Below are positions 44,225-51,588 of a DNA stretch of 64,000 nt, in pieces. The notes beneath the pieces are model-generated. The model was not told where the DNA came from and did no database searches. It saw only the letters and a program-made list of their open reading frames with translations. A program made the position numbers and the translations under genes. Position 1 is the stretch's first letter. Each line of letters starts with the position of its first letter. The stretch is taken from positions 1 to 64,000 of the forward strand of contig NZ_VUOA01000008.1 of NCBI RefSeq assembly GCF_008386575.1, in the 5' to 3' direction. Origin of the DNA: Salinarimonas soli. Its GTDB lineage: Bacteria; Pseudomonadota; Alphaproteobacteria; Rhizobiales; Beijerinckiaceae.

Positions 44225-44476
44225 TCACAGCACCCGCTCGAAGCGCCCGCGCGGGGGAACGGCGCGGTCGGCGGCGTCGTAGCGCCGGCGGGCCTCGTCG
44301 GGCTCGCCGCGGCGGCGCTCGCGATAGGCGGGCAGGCGGCGGTCGCAGGCGATGAGCTGGGTGACGAAGCTTGCCAGCGGACGGGGCGCCGGGCCCGGCC
44401 GCGGGGCGCCGCCCTCGAGCGGGACGAGGGCCCGGGCCTCGGCGCGATCCGGCTCCGTGCAAGCTTTGTTATTCAT
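44225..44476 (-). CDS. Conserved-looking small hypothetical protein
   Basis: 83 residues beginning MNNKACTEPDRAEARALVPL. The central block ASFVTQLIACDRRLPAYRER, followed by RRGEPDEARRRYDAA, resembles small uncharacterised proteins I recall from Hyphomicrobiales, but no function is known. Strongly basic second half. The ATG at 44476 is chosen because sequence upstream of it looks non-coding. Divergent from the GGDEF/EAL gene across 182 bp that hold a CtrA-like box. Confidence 0.6.
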   Translation of the reverse strand: MNNKACTEPDRAEARALVPLEGGAPRPGPAPRPLASFVTQLIACDRRLPAYRERRRGEPDEARRRYDAADRAVPPRGRFERVL

Positions 44477-44529
44477 GATCCGGTGCCCGCCCCTGCAATG
44501 CGCGGTTCGGAGCAATTTCGGGGCCCGGA

Positions 44530-44546
44530 TTTACCCCGGATTAACC
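44530..44546 (+). promoter_or_regulatory. Candidate CtrA box TTTA-N7-TTAACC
   Basis: TTTA (44530-44533), 7 nt, then TTAACC (44541-44546); one base differs from the TTAA-N7-TTAA(C) consensus. It is in the divergent spacer between the small hypothetical gene and the EAL protein gene, 112 nt before the latter's start. Inference from motif only. Confidence 0.4.
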
Positions 44547-44658
44547 TCGTGATCCGCATCATTTCGGAACAGGACTGCCACCGGTCCGGTTCCGCGCGTT
44601 CCGCCGTGACGCACGGGCCCGGCGCCCGCCCACGAAAACGAGTGCAAGAGGACATCCC

Positions 44659-46383
44659 ATGTCGCTGCGGGGCGCAACGAGCGCGCGCAAGTCGCCGCTC
44701 GGCGGCTTCGGGTCGGACGGCGATCGCGGGCCGCTCGACCCGCGCGCGATCCTGACCTCCATCGGCGAGGTGGTCTATGACTGGGACCTCGCGAGCGACG
44801 TGATCTCCTGGGGCCTCAACGCCGCCGACGTGCTCGGCATGTCGGATCTCGCGACGCTCTCCTCCGGCCGCGCCTTCGCGCTCGCCGTGGAGCCGGGCTC
44901 CGGCCCCACCCGCTACGACGCGATCTTCGGGCCGAAGGGCAGCGACGGCGGCAGCGGCGTGTCGTTCCGCGCCCGCTACGGCATCCGCCTGCCCAACGGG
45001 CGCCTGATGATGGTGGAGGACACGGGGCGCTGGTACGCGGACGCCGAGGGGCGTCCCGCCTTCGCCCACGGGGTGGTGCGCATCGACCGCAATGCGGCCG
45101 ACGAGCCCCCGGCGGGCCTGAACGACACCCTTCGCGAGCGCTCCGGCTTCATCACCGCCATTGCGCCCGAGGTGGCCGAGGCCACGCGCCAGCGCCGGTC
45201 CGTCACCGTGTTCGTGGCGGCCGTCGACGATCTGGGCCGCATCAACGACGAGATCGGCTACGAATGCGCCGACGCGGTCATCGCGGAGGTGCTGCGCCGC
45301 CTGGGCAGCGTGATGCGCCGCCGGGACAAGCTCTCGCGCTACGCGGGCAACCGCTTCGCCATGGCGCTGCTGGCCTGCACGGGCGAGCAGGCCGAGATCG
45401 CGGCCCGGCGCATGGCCGGCGCCGTCGAGTCCGCTCCCGTCATGACGCCCCGGGGTCCCATGGGGGTGCGCCTTCGCATCGGCGCGGCCGCGGCGCCCGA
45501 GCACGCGGTGGACGCGCCGCGCCTCCTGCGCCGGGCCGAGGAGGCCCTCGGCGCCCTCAAGAAGGTGCCCGGCGGCCCCTCCTACCGCCTCTACGACGCG
45601 ACCCTCGCGGCCGAGGTGCGCACCGCGACGCGCGGAACGCCGGCCCTCGACGTGCTCGACGCGCTCAACGACCGCCGCGTGGTGTTCGCCCGCCAGCCCA
45701 TCGTCGACGCCGCCACCCGGCAGCCCGCGTTCCACGAGGCGCTGGTGCGCATCCGCAACGCCGACGGCACGCTCGTCGGCGCGGGCGACATCATGGGCGT
45801 GGTGGAGCGCAGCGGCATCGTGCCCCTCGTCGACACCCGCATGGTCGAGCTCACCACGGACTGGCTCGCCGCCCATCCCGACGAGCGCCTGTCCATCAAC
45901 GTCTCGCCCCTGACTCTCGAGGGCCCCGACTGGCTCAACGCGCTCGCGGCGCATCTGGGCGCGAAGCCCGGGGTCGCCTCGCGCCTCATCGTGGAGATCA
46001 CGGAGACGGCGGCGGTGCGCAACGTGGAGGCCACCCGCGGGCGCCTCGACGCCCTCAAGGCGCTCGGCGTGGCGCTCGCCATCGACGATTTCGGCTCGGG
46101 CCACACCTCGTTCAAGCACCTGCGTAACTTCCCCGTCGACATCCTCAAGATCGACGGCGCCTTCATCCAGAACCTCAGCCGCTCCACCGACGACCGCTTC
46201 TTCGTGCGCACCCTCGTCGACCTCGCCCATCACCTGGGCATCGCGACGGTGGCCGAATGGGTCGAGGACGAGGAGACGGCCCTCATGCTCGCGGATTGGG
46301 GCATCGACTACCTCCAGGGCGACCATTGCGGCCGCCCGGCGGTGGACGCGGACGGTAATGAGCCCCGCATGAAGGTGGCCTGA
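44659..46383 (+). CDS. c-di-GMP signalling protein: degenerate GGDEF plus intact-looking EAL
   Basis: 574 residues, no TM segment. A PAS-like region at about 30-145 (ILTSIGEVVYDWDLASDVISW) is followed by a GGDEF domain at about 165-325 and an EAL domain at about 335-565. The GGDEF signature reads YAGNRF near 229-233, so cyclase activity is not expected. The EAL domain keeps EALVRI, INVSP, EITET, DDFGSG and KIDG, with EWVED in place of EGVE; phosphodiesterase activity is plausible. PAS input suggests sensing of redox or small ligands. AAGAGGA precedes the ATG. A CtrA-like box lies upstream. Confidence 0.92.
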   Translation: MSLRGATSARKSPLGGFGSDGDRGPLDPRAILTSIGEVVYDWDLASDVISWGLNAADVLGMSDLATLSSGRAFALAVEPGSGPTRYDAIFGPKGSDGGSGVSFRARYGIRLPNGRLMMVEDTGRWYADAEGRPAFAHGVVRIDRNAADEPPAGLNDTLRERSGFITAIAPEVAEATRQRRSVTVFVAAVDDLGRINDEIGYECADAVIAEVLRRLGSVMRRRDKLSRYAGNRFAMALLACTGEQAEIAARRMAGAVESAPVMTPRGPMGVRLRIGAAAAPEHAVDAPRLLRRAEEALGALKKVPGGPSYRLYDATLAAEVRTATRGTPALDVLDALNDRRVVFARQPIVDAATRQPAFHEALVRIRNADGTLVGAGDIMGVVERSGIVPLVDTRMVELTTDWLAAHPDERLSINVSPLTLEGPDWLNALAAHLGAKPGVASRLIVEITETAAVRNVEATRGRLDALKALGVALAIDDFGSGHTSFKHLRNFPVDILKIDGAFIQNLSRSTDDRFFVRTLVDLAHHLGIATVAEWVEDEETALMLADWGIDYLQGDHCGRPAVDADGNEPRMKVA

Positions 46384-46391
46384 CCGCGCTC

Positions 46392-46916
46392 TTAGCGGCC
46401 GAACGCCGAGCGCAGCAGGAGGCGCTGGGCCTCGACGGGGCTCGCGCGCGGCGCGGGCGGGGGCAGGTCGTCGCTGATCAGCCGGTCGAGGTGCAGGATG
46501 CGGGCGTGCAGGCGCATGGAATGCGCGACGAGCTCCTTGAGGCGCTCGGGCAGCAGGTCCGTGTCGAAGGGCGAGCCCGTCGCGTCCGAGGCCGCGAGCC
46601 GCACCCGGTTCTTCTCGGCGAGCGCTTGATCGGGGGAGATCTCCCCCTCCGCCACGGCGCGCTGGACGAGAAGCCAGGAGGCGATCTGCATCAGGCGGGT
46701 GGTGAGGCGCATGCTCTCGCTGGCATAGGAGAGCGCGCCCTGCCGCGGCAGGTCCCTCGCCTCCTCCCGCCCGGCCCCGTCGAGATAGGCTGCCGTGTCC
46801 TCCACGAGCGCCATGCCCTCGCGAAACAGGGCCCGGAACCCGTCGGAGGCCACGAAGGTGCGGCCGAAGGGCACCGGATCGCCCTCTTCGCGGAAGGTGA
46901 TGTCGAGATCGTTCAT
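46392..46916 (-). CDS. rcdA: RcdA homologue (DUF1465), adaptor for CtrA proteolysis
   Basis: A 174-residue DUF1465 protein, the family of Caulobacter RcdA. There it works with CpdR, PopA and ClpXP to promote degradation of the cell-cycle regulator CtrA, in a c-di-GMP dependent manner. The helical body is SMRLTTRLMQIASWLLVQRA, then a loop and LVAHSMRLHARILHLDRL. The ATG at 46916 (MNDLDITF) is the family-like start. Adjacent EAL protein and divergent DUF1192 gene fit the usual alphaproteobacterial neighbourhood. Confidence 0.85.
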   Translation of the reverse strand: MNDLDITFREEGDPVPFGRTFVASDGFRALFREGMALVEDTAAYLDGAGREEARDLPRQGALSYASESMRLTTRLMQIASWLLVQRAVAEGEISPDQALAEKNRVRLAASDATGSPFDTDLLPERLKELVAHSMRLHARILHLDRLISDDLPPPAPRASPVEAQRLLLRSAFGR

Positions 46917-47035
46917 GGGCCGCCTCCTGACGCTGCTCGGGTCCGCCCCGTCCCGATGCGGGACCGCGGGGCGCTTCAGCCATCCTTCACGCAACATTAA
47001 CGCCGTCAGCGTCGAAGCGCTTGCGAAAGGGAATT

Positions 47036-47046
47036 TTAACCTTAAC
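47036..47046. promoter_or_regulatory. TTAACCTTAAC element between rcdA and DUF1192 gene
   Basis: Two TTAAC half-sites in tandem (47036-47040 and 47042-47046) in the divergent spacer, 66 nt before the DUF1192 start. TTAAC is the CtrA half-site, but the 6-nt periodicity is not the normal TTAA-N7-TTAA spacing, so the match is weak. Confidence 0.25.
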
Positions 47047-47111
47047 GCCCGCCTTCACCATGCCGCGATTGCGTGCCAGAGGCCGGGGGTCGCATCGATC
47101 GGGAGGTTTCC

Positions 47112-47309
47112 ATGGCGTTGGATTTCGGCACCGAGGATCGTCCACGGCCCAAGCTCGCCCACGAGATCGGCCAGGAGCTGAGCCTCCTCTCCGTTCACGA
47201 GCTGGACGAGCGCATGGCCGCGCTCCAGGCCGAGATCGAGCGTCTCCAGGCCGCCAAGGAGGCCAAGGAGGCCTCGCGCCAGGCGGCCGATTCGTTCTTC
47301 AAGAGCTGA
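47112..47309 (+). CDS. DUF1192 family protein
   Basis: 65 residues: a short N-terminal arm, then a leucine-rich coiled coil at about 24-60 (SLLSVHELDERMAALQAEIE followed by KEAKEAS). DUF1192 proteins occur next to rcdA in many alphaproteobacteria and their function is not established. An AGG precedes the ATG. Its stop is 6 nt from the convergent thioesterase gene. Confidence 0.9.
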   Translation: MALDFGTEDRPRPKLAHEIGQELSLLSVHELDERMAALQAEIERLQAAKEAKEASRQAADSFFKS

Positions 47310-47315
47310 AGGCCC

Positions 47316-47747
47316 CTACCCGCCCCGCAGCATGCCCTCGACGACGGCGCGCGCGGCCTCCGGGATCGGGGTCGGGCGGCGGGTCGCCGCGTCCATGACG
47401 ACGCAGACCCCCTCCGAGGTCGCGGCGAGCGTACCCCCGCCGAACAAGGCCTGCTCGACGCTCATCGAGGTCCGCCCCACCCGCGACAGCCAGGTCGCGG
47501 TGCGCACCGTGCCGGGATAGAACAGCTCCGCCTTGAACTCGATGGAGAGCCGCACGATCACGAAGTAGTGCCCCTCCGGCATCAGGGGCACGAGGCGGGT
47601 CTGGAACAGGTTCACCCGGCCCGATTCGCACAGGACCGAATAGGTCGAGTTGTTGATGTGGCCGTTGGCGTCCGTGTCGCCGTAGCGCAGCACGTCCTCG
47701 GTCCAGACGACCCTCTGATCGGCCTCGAGCGCGGATTGGTCGATCAT
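47316..47747 (-). CDS. 4HBT-family acyl-CoA thioesterase
   Basis: A 143-residue hot-dog-fold thioesterase. The active-site pattern D26-x3-H30-x2-N33 lies in YGDTDANGHINNSTY, typical of the 4-hydroxybenzoyl-CoA thioesterase/YbgC-like group. It hydrolyses an acyl-CoA; substrate unknown. Its ATG overlaps the stop of the upstream TPP enzyme gene as ATGA, indicating translational coupling and possibly a shared pathway. Confidence 0.9.
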   Translation of the reverse strand: MIDQSALEADQRVVWTEDVLRYGDTDANGHINNSTYSVLCESGRVNLFQTRLVPLMPEGHYFVIVRLSIEFKAELFYPGTVRTATWLSRVGRTSMSVEQALFGGGTLAATSEGVCVVMDAATRRPTPIPEAARAVVEGMLRGG

Positions 47748-49423
47748 GCCTGGGCCGCCCTCGCCTTGTCGCGGATCGCGGTGAGCGTGGTGGTGGGGGT
47801 GATGGTCTCGGGGTCGATGAGGCAGTGCAGGATGGCGGGCTTGCCCGACGCCAGGGCCCGCTCCAGGGCCGGCGCGAACTCCTCCGTGCGCTCCACCCGC
47901 TCGCCATGGCCGCCGAAGGCGCGGGCATAGGCCGCGAAATCGGGGTTCTTGAGGGCCGTCGCCGAGACGCGGCCGGGATAAGCGCGCTCCTGGTGCATGC
48001 GGATCGTGCCGTACATGCCGTTGTCGAGGAGCACGACGAGAACCGGCAGGTCGTATTGGACGGCGGTGGCGAATTCCTGCCCGTTCATGAGGAAGTCGCC
48101 GTCACCGGCGAACACCACGACCGTGCTCTCCGGCCGGATCCGCTTGGCGCCGATGGCGGCCGGCACGCCGTAGCCCATCGACCCGGAGGTCGGGGCGAGC
48201 TGGGTGCCGTAATGCCGGAAGGGCCAGAAGCGGTGGATCCAGGTGGCGAAGTTACCCGCCCCGTTGCACAGGATCGCGTCGGAGGGGAGCGTCTCGCGCA
48301 GATGCGCCATGACCTGCCCCATCTGGAGGGCGCCGGGGGTGCGGATCCGGGTGGGATCGCTCCAGGCCCGGTAGCTCTCGTGCGCCGCGCGGGTGCCCCC
48401 CGCCCAGGGGAGCTCGGCCGGAGGCTGGACGCCCTCCAGGGCCGCCGTGAAGGCGTTCGGGGCGGCGTTGATCGGCAGATGCGCCCGGTAGACCCGGCCG
48501 AGCTCGTCCGGGTCGGGATGGACGTGGACCAGGGTCTGGCGCGGGGCCGGGATGCCGAGAAGCTCGTAGCCCTGCGAGGGCACCTCGGAGAGGCGTCCGC
48601 CCACGAGGAGGACGAGGTCCGATTCCTCGACGAGCTTCAGGATCGCCGGGTTGACCCCAAGCCCCAGGTCGCCCGCGTAGCACCGGTGGTCGTGGGAGAA
48701 GAGCATCTGGCGGCGGAACGAGCACAGGACGGGCAGCTCGAAGCGCTCGGCGAAGCGCGTGAAGCGCTCGACCGCGCGCGGCGACCAGCGGCTGCCGCCG
48801 AGCACCGCCACGGGCCGGCGGGCGCCCCAGAGCAGCTTCTGTAGCTCCGCCATCTGGGTGAGGCCCGGATGGGTCTCGACGGGGGCGAAGGGCGGCGCGT
48901 CCTCGGCCACCGCCATCTCGACGAGCATGTCCTCGGGCAGCGCGATCACCACGGGACCCGGGCGCCCCGACGTCGCCACCTGGAAGGCGCGCGACACGAT
49001 CTCGGGGATGCGGGCGGGATCGTCGATCTCCGTGGCCCACTTGGCGATGGAGCCGAACACGGCCCGGTAGTCGAGCTCCTGGAAGGCCTCGCGCTCGCGG
49101 GCGCCCCGCTCGATCTGGCCCACGAACAGGATCATCGGCGTGGAATCCTGGCGGGCGATGTGGACCCCGGGCGAGGCGTTGGTGGCGCCGGGCCCCCGGG
49201 TCACGAAGCAGATGCCGGGCCGCCCGGTGAGCTTGCCCGCCGCCTCCGCCATCATGGCGGCGCCCCCCTCCTGCCGGCACACGGTGACCGCGATCGCGGC
49301 GTCGTGCAGGGCGTCAAGCACGGCGAGGAAGCTCTCGCCGGGCACGCAGAACAGGTGGTCCGCGCCGTGCCGCACGAGCTGGTCGACGAGGATCTGGCCG
49401 CCGGTACGGGCATGGGAGGACAT
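47744..49423 (-). CDS. ThDP-dependent acetolactate synthase-like enzyme
   Basis: 559 residues with the three-domain fold of the acetolactate synthase/benzoylformate decarboxylase family. Catalytic E52 is in CRQEGGAAMM, the central domain reads RRPVAVLGGSRW and YAGDLGLGVNP, and the ThDP motif near 438 is GDGDFLMNGQEF followed by LLDNGMYG. It lacks a neighbouring ilvH-type regulatory subunit, and the operon partner is a thioesterase, so a catabolic or 2-keto/2-hydroxyacyl role is more likely than branched-chain synthesis. ATG 49423 gives the family start. Confidence 0.87.
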   Translation of the reverse strand: MSSHARTGGQILVDQLVRHGADHLFCVPGESFLAVLDALHDAAIAVTVCRQEGGAAMMAEAAGKLTGRPGICFVTRGPGATNASPGVHIARQDSTPMILFVGQIERGAREREAFQELDYRAVFGSIAKWATEIDDPARIPEIVSRAFQVATSGRPGPVVIALPEDMLVEMAVAEDAPPFAPVETHPGLTQMAELQKLLWGARRPVAVLGGSRWSPRAVERFTRFAERFELPVLCSFRRQMLFSHDHRCYAGDLGLGVNPAILKLVEESDLVLLVGGRLSEVPSQGYELLGIPAPRQTLVHVHPDPDELGRVYRAHLPINAAPNAFTAALEGVQPPAELPWAGGTRAAHESYRAWSDPTRIRTPGALQMGQVMAHLRETLPSDAILCNGAGNFATWIHRFWPFRHYGTQLAPTSGSMGYGVPAAIGAKRIRPESTVVVFAGDGDFLMNGQEFATAVQYDLPVLVVLLDNGMYGTIRMHQERAYPGRVSATALKNPDFAAYARAFGGHGERVERTEEFAPALERALASGKPAILHCLIDPETITPTTTLTAIRDKARAAQA

Positions 49424-49516
49424 GGGGGGCGCTCGCGGGCTGACACGAAGGGGCATTCGCCCCCTGGTTAGCCCCGCCACGCGGGGCTGTCATCACCCGC
49501 GACGCTCTCGGGTCTC

Positions 49517-49651
49517 CCCCCTCATGCTGAGGAGCGCTCGTAGAGCGCGTCTCGAAGCACGCACCACGCGCGTGAGCCGGAGGGATTCCCCCGGAGCGCC
49601 CTTCGAGGCTCGCGCCGCGGAGCCTGCCCCCGCGAGGGCGGGGGACGAGGG
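49517..49651. repeat. Dispersed intergenic repeat family A, copy 4
   Basis: Left end CCCCTCATGCTGAGGAGCG, then CGTCTCGAAGCACGCACCAC, GTGAGCCGGAGGGATTCC and GCCCTTCGAGGCTCGCGCCG as in copy 2. The right end reads GGGGGACGAGGG, i.e. the usual CCTCAGGACGAGGG is altered. Lies in the 278-bp gap between the DUF427 and TPP-enzyme genes, which run in the same direction. Confidence 0.8.
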
Positions 49652-49701
49652 TTACGCAGCAAAGAACGGCTCTGCTCCAAGCCTCCCCCGTCCGCAGCGC
49701 C

Positions 49702-50064
49702 TCACTTCAGCTCCTCGATGGCGTCCACCTTGTTGGGATAGAACGCCAGGTGGTCCTTGATCCGCGCCACCCCGGGCAACGGGGTCTCGTAGGACCAGGC
49801 GACGTCGGGCGTCTCGATGCCGTGGGCCATGACCCCGAAATAGGACGCGTCGCCCTTGTGGGGGCAGCGCGTGGTGCGCTCCGTGCGCTCGAAGAAGTCC
49901 ATGTGGACGTCCTCGCGGGGGATGTAGAGCACCGGCGGGTAGGACGCCTCCTTCAGCGACAGGGCGCGGGTGGTCTCGGCGACGATGGCGCCGCCCACGA
50001 GCACGCGCACCCGGTTCGGGTTGTCGGTGATCGTGATGGGGTGGTCGGACGCGGGCTCGGTCAT
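49702..50064 (-). CDS. DUF427 domain protein
   Basis: 120 residues of the DUF427 family: NRVRVLVGGAIVAETTRAL, VLYIPREDVHMDFFERTERT, TRCPHKGDASYFGV with one conserved Cys, then DVAWSYETPLPGVARIKDHL and AFYPNKVD. A compact beta-rich fold, no established function. Start ATG 50064. It lies 36 nt after the methyltransferase-like gene on the same strand, so probably one transcript. Confidence 0.9.
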   Translation of the reverse strand: MTEPASDHPITITDNPNRVRVLVGGAIVAETTRALSLKEASYPPVLYIPREDVHMDFFERTERTTRCPHKGDASYFGVMAHGIETPDVAWSYETPLPGVARIKDHLAFYPNKVDAIEELK

Positions 50065-50100
50065 GGCAGGTCTCCTCAACCCCTCAATTCGCGGCGCGGC

Positions 50101-50997
50101 TTATCGTTCTCCCGGCTCGACGGCGCCCCCGGGGCCGTGCTCGACCACCTTCAGGGCGTCGGCGAGGCGCGCCTTGGCGGAGCCCGGGCGCAGGGGCTGC
50201 TGCTGGCTCTCGTGGGGCGACCAGCCGGACAGCCAGACGAGCTCGAAGGTGGCGCGGACCCGCCCGTCCGGATCGGCGAAGCGCTCGGCGTAGATCTGGA
50301 GCGCCCGCAGGAGCGTCGCGCGGCGCAGGGGCGCCCGGCGGCGCTCGACGAGGGCGCTGGTGAGCCCCATGGCGCGCAGGTCGCGCAGGAGCCCGAGGGG
50401 ATCGGCGTAGCGCACCACCACGGAATCGACGTCGGTGACGGGGAGCGCGAAGCCCGCGCGCTGGAGGAGCGCGCCGAGATCGCGCACCTCGGCGAAGGGC
50501 GCCACGCGCGGGCTCACCCCGCCCTCCAGCTCGGCCTCAGCCTGGGTGAAGGACTGGCGCAGCTCGGTGAGCGTCGCGCCGCCGAACAGGCAAGCGAGGA
50601 AGAACCCGTCGGGCTTGAGCGCCCGCCGGATCTGGAAGAGGCAGCCCGGGAGATCGTTGACGCTCTGGAGCGCCAGCAGCGAGACGGCGAGCGCGAAGGC
50701 GTTCGCGGGCACAGGCAGCGCCTCCTCGTCGGCGACCGCCGTGAGCGGGCCGGCCTCGGGGGTGGGGGCAAGCCGCAGCACCGCCCCCGCCCGGCCGCTC
50801 GCGCGCAGGCGCTCGGCAAGGAGCGGGGTCGGCGTGCCGACGTCGAGGGCCAGCGGGAACTCGCGCAGGACGGCCGCCAGCCGGTCCTCCATGTCGTCCG
50901 CCGCGCGGGCGAGCAGGAACTCGGCGAAGCCGCCCGCCCGCGCCCGGGCGAGGCGGCGGCGGGCGAGCGGGCGATCGAAGACGAGGGGAGCGCTCAT
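50101..50997 (-). CDS. Methyltransferase-like protein of the NDUFAF5/BioC type with degenerate SAM motif
   Basis: 298 residues in Methyltransf_11 order. FDRPLARRRLARA at the N-terminus is shared with the alphaproteobacterial relatives of NDUFAF5, a complex I assembly factor. Motif I, usually D-x-G-x-G-x-G, reads LDVGTPTP here, so SAM binding may be weak or lost. Later parts are regular (FALAVSLLALQSVNDLPGCL, RALKPDGFFLACLFGG). Candidate roles are complex I assembly or RNA/protein methylation; not settled. Confidence 0.78.
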   Translation of the reverse strand: MSAPLVFDRPLARRRLARARAGGFAEFLLARAADDMEDRLAAVLREFPLALDVGTPTPLLAERLRASGRAGAVLRLAPTPEAGPLTAVADEEALPVPANAFALAVSLLALQSVNDLPGCLFQIRRALKPDGFFLACLFGGATLTELRQSFTQAEAELEGGVSPRVAPFAEVRDLGALLQRAGFALPVTDVDSVVVRYADPLGLLRDLRAMGLTSALVERRRAPLRRATLLRALQIYAERFADPDGRVRATFELVWLSGWSPHESQQQPLRPGSAKARLADALKVVEHGPGGAVEPGER

Positions 50998-51073
50998 GGG
51001 AGCGATATGGCGCCTCAGATGAGCAGCGCCAAGGCGGCGCGTCGGATCGCCTCCTGCCCCTAGCGTGCAGCGC

Positions 51074-51406
51074 TCAGTTCACGGTGCAGAAGCCCGCGCC
51101 CTTGCCGACGACCCGCTCGGCCGGGCAGCCGGGGTTCGCTTCCCGCTCGGCGGGCCTAAAGGTCGCGACGGCCGCAGGCGGCTCGGGGGCCGTCGCAGGC
51201 GCGGCGACGGGCGGGGGCGCGGCCGGCGCCGGGGCGGGACGCTCGCCGCGAGGGGCGACGAAAGCGACCGGGCCACCGGCGCGGGGCGTGGCGACGGGCT
51301 TCACGGCCGGAACTGAGGAGAACGAGATGCCGCGGCGGCGCGCCTCGGCGGGTGTGACGGCGAGCGCCGTCAGCGTGACGGCGGCGAGCATGACGGCGAT
51401 GCGCAT
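51074..51406 (-). CDS. Hypothetical exported Pro/Ala-rich peptide
   Basis: 110 residues. Signal peptide at 1-22 (MRIAVMLAAVTLTALAVTPAEA), then a low-complexity Ala/Pro linker and a short C-terminal part with two cysteines (NPGCPAERVVGKGAGFCTVN) that could form one disulfide. Function unknown. The ATG at 51406 yields the signal peptide. Divergent from prfC by 182 bp. Confidence 0.68.
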   Translation of the reverse strand: MRIAVMLAAVTLTALAVTPAEARRRGISFSSVPAVKPVATPRAGGPVAFVAPRGERPAPAPAAPPPVAAPATAPEPPAAVATFRPAEREANPGCPAERVVGKGAGFCTVN

Positions 51407-51588
51407 CGGGACCTCCCCTCGATGCGCAACCTTAAGCCCGCGTGGGTTTCCGTGCGGTTGCCAAGAACGCTGAACGAGCGCTTGCCGGGATCGGCGCAAT
51501 GCGTCCGGTTGAACTTTCGGGCGTTCGCGGTCATGTGAGAGGCTATCCCCGGCACCGTCCCGCCGCCCCGCCCTGCAATCGAGCCGCC

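Noticed and set aside
44533-46983. Long antisense frame over the EAL protein gene
   Set aside because: GC shadow of a gene with clear PAS, GGDEF-like and EAL domains.
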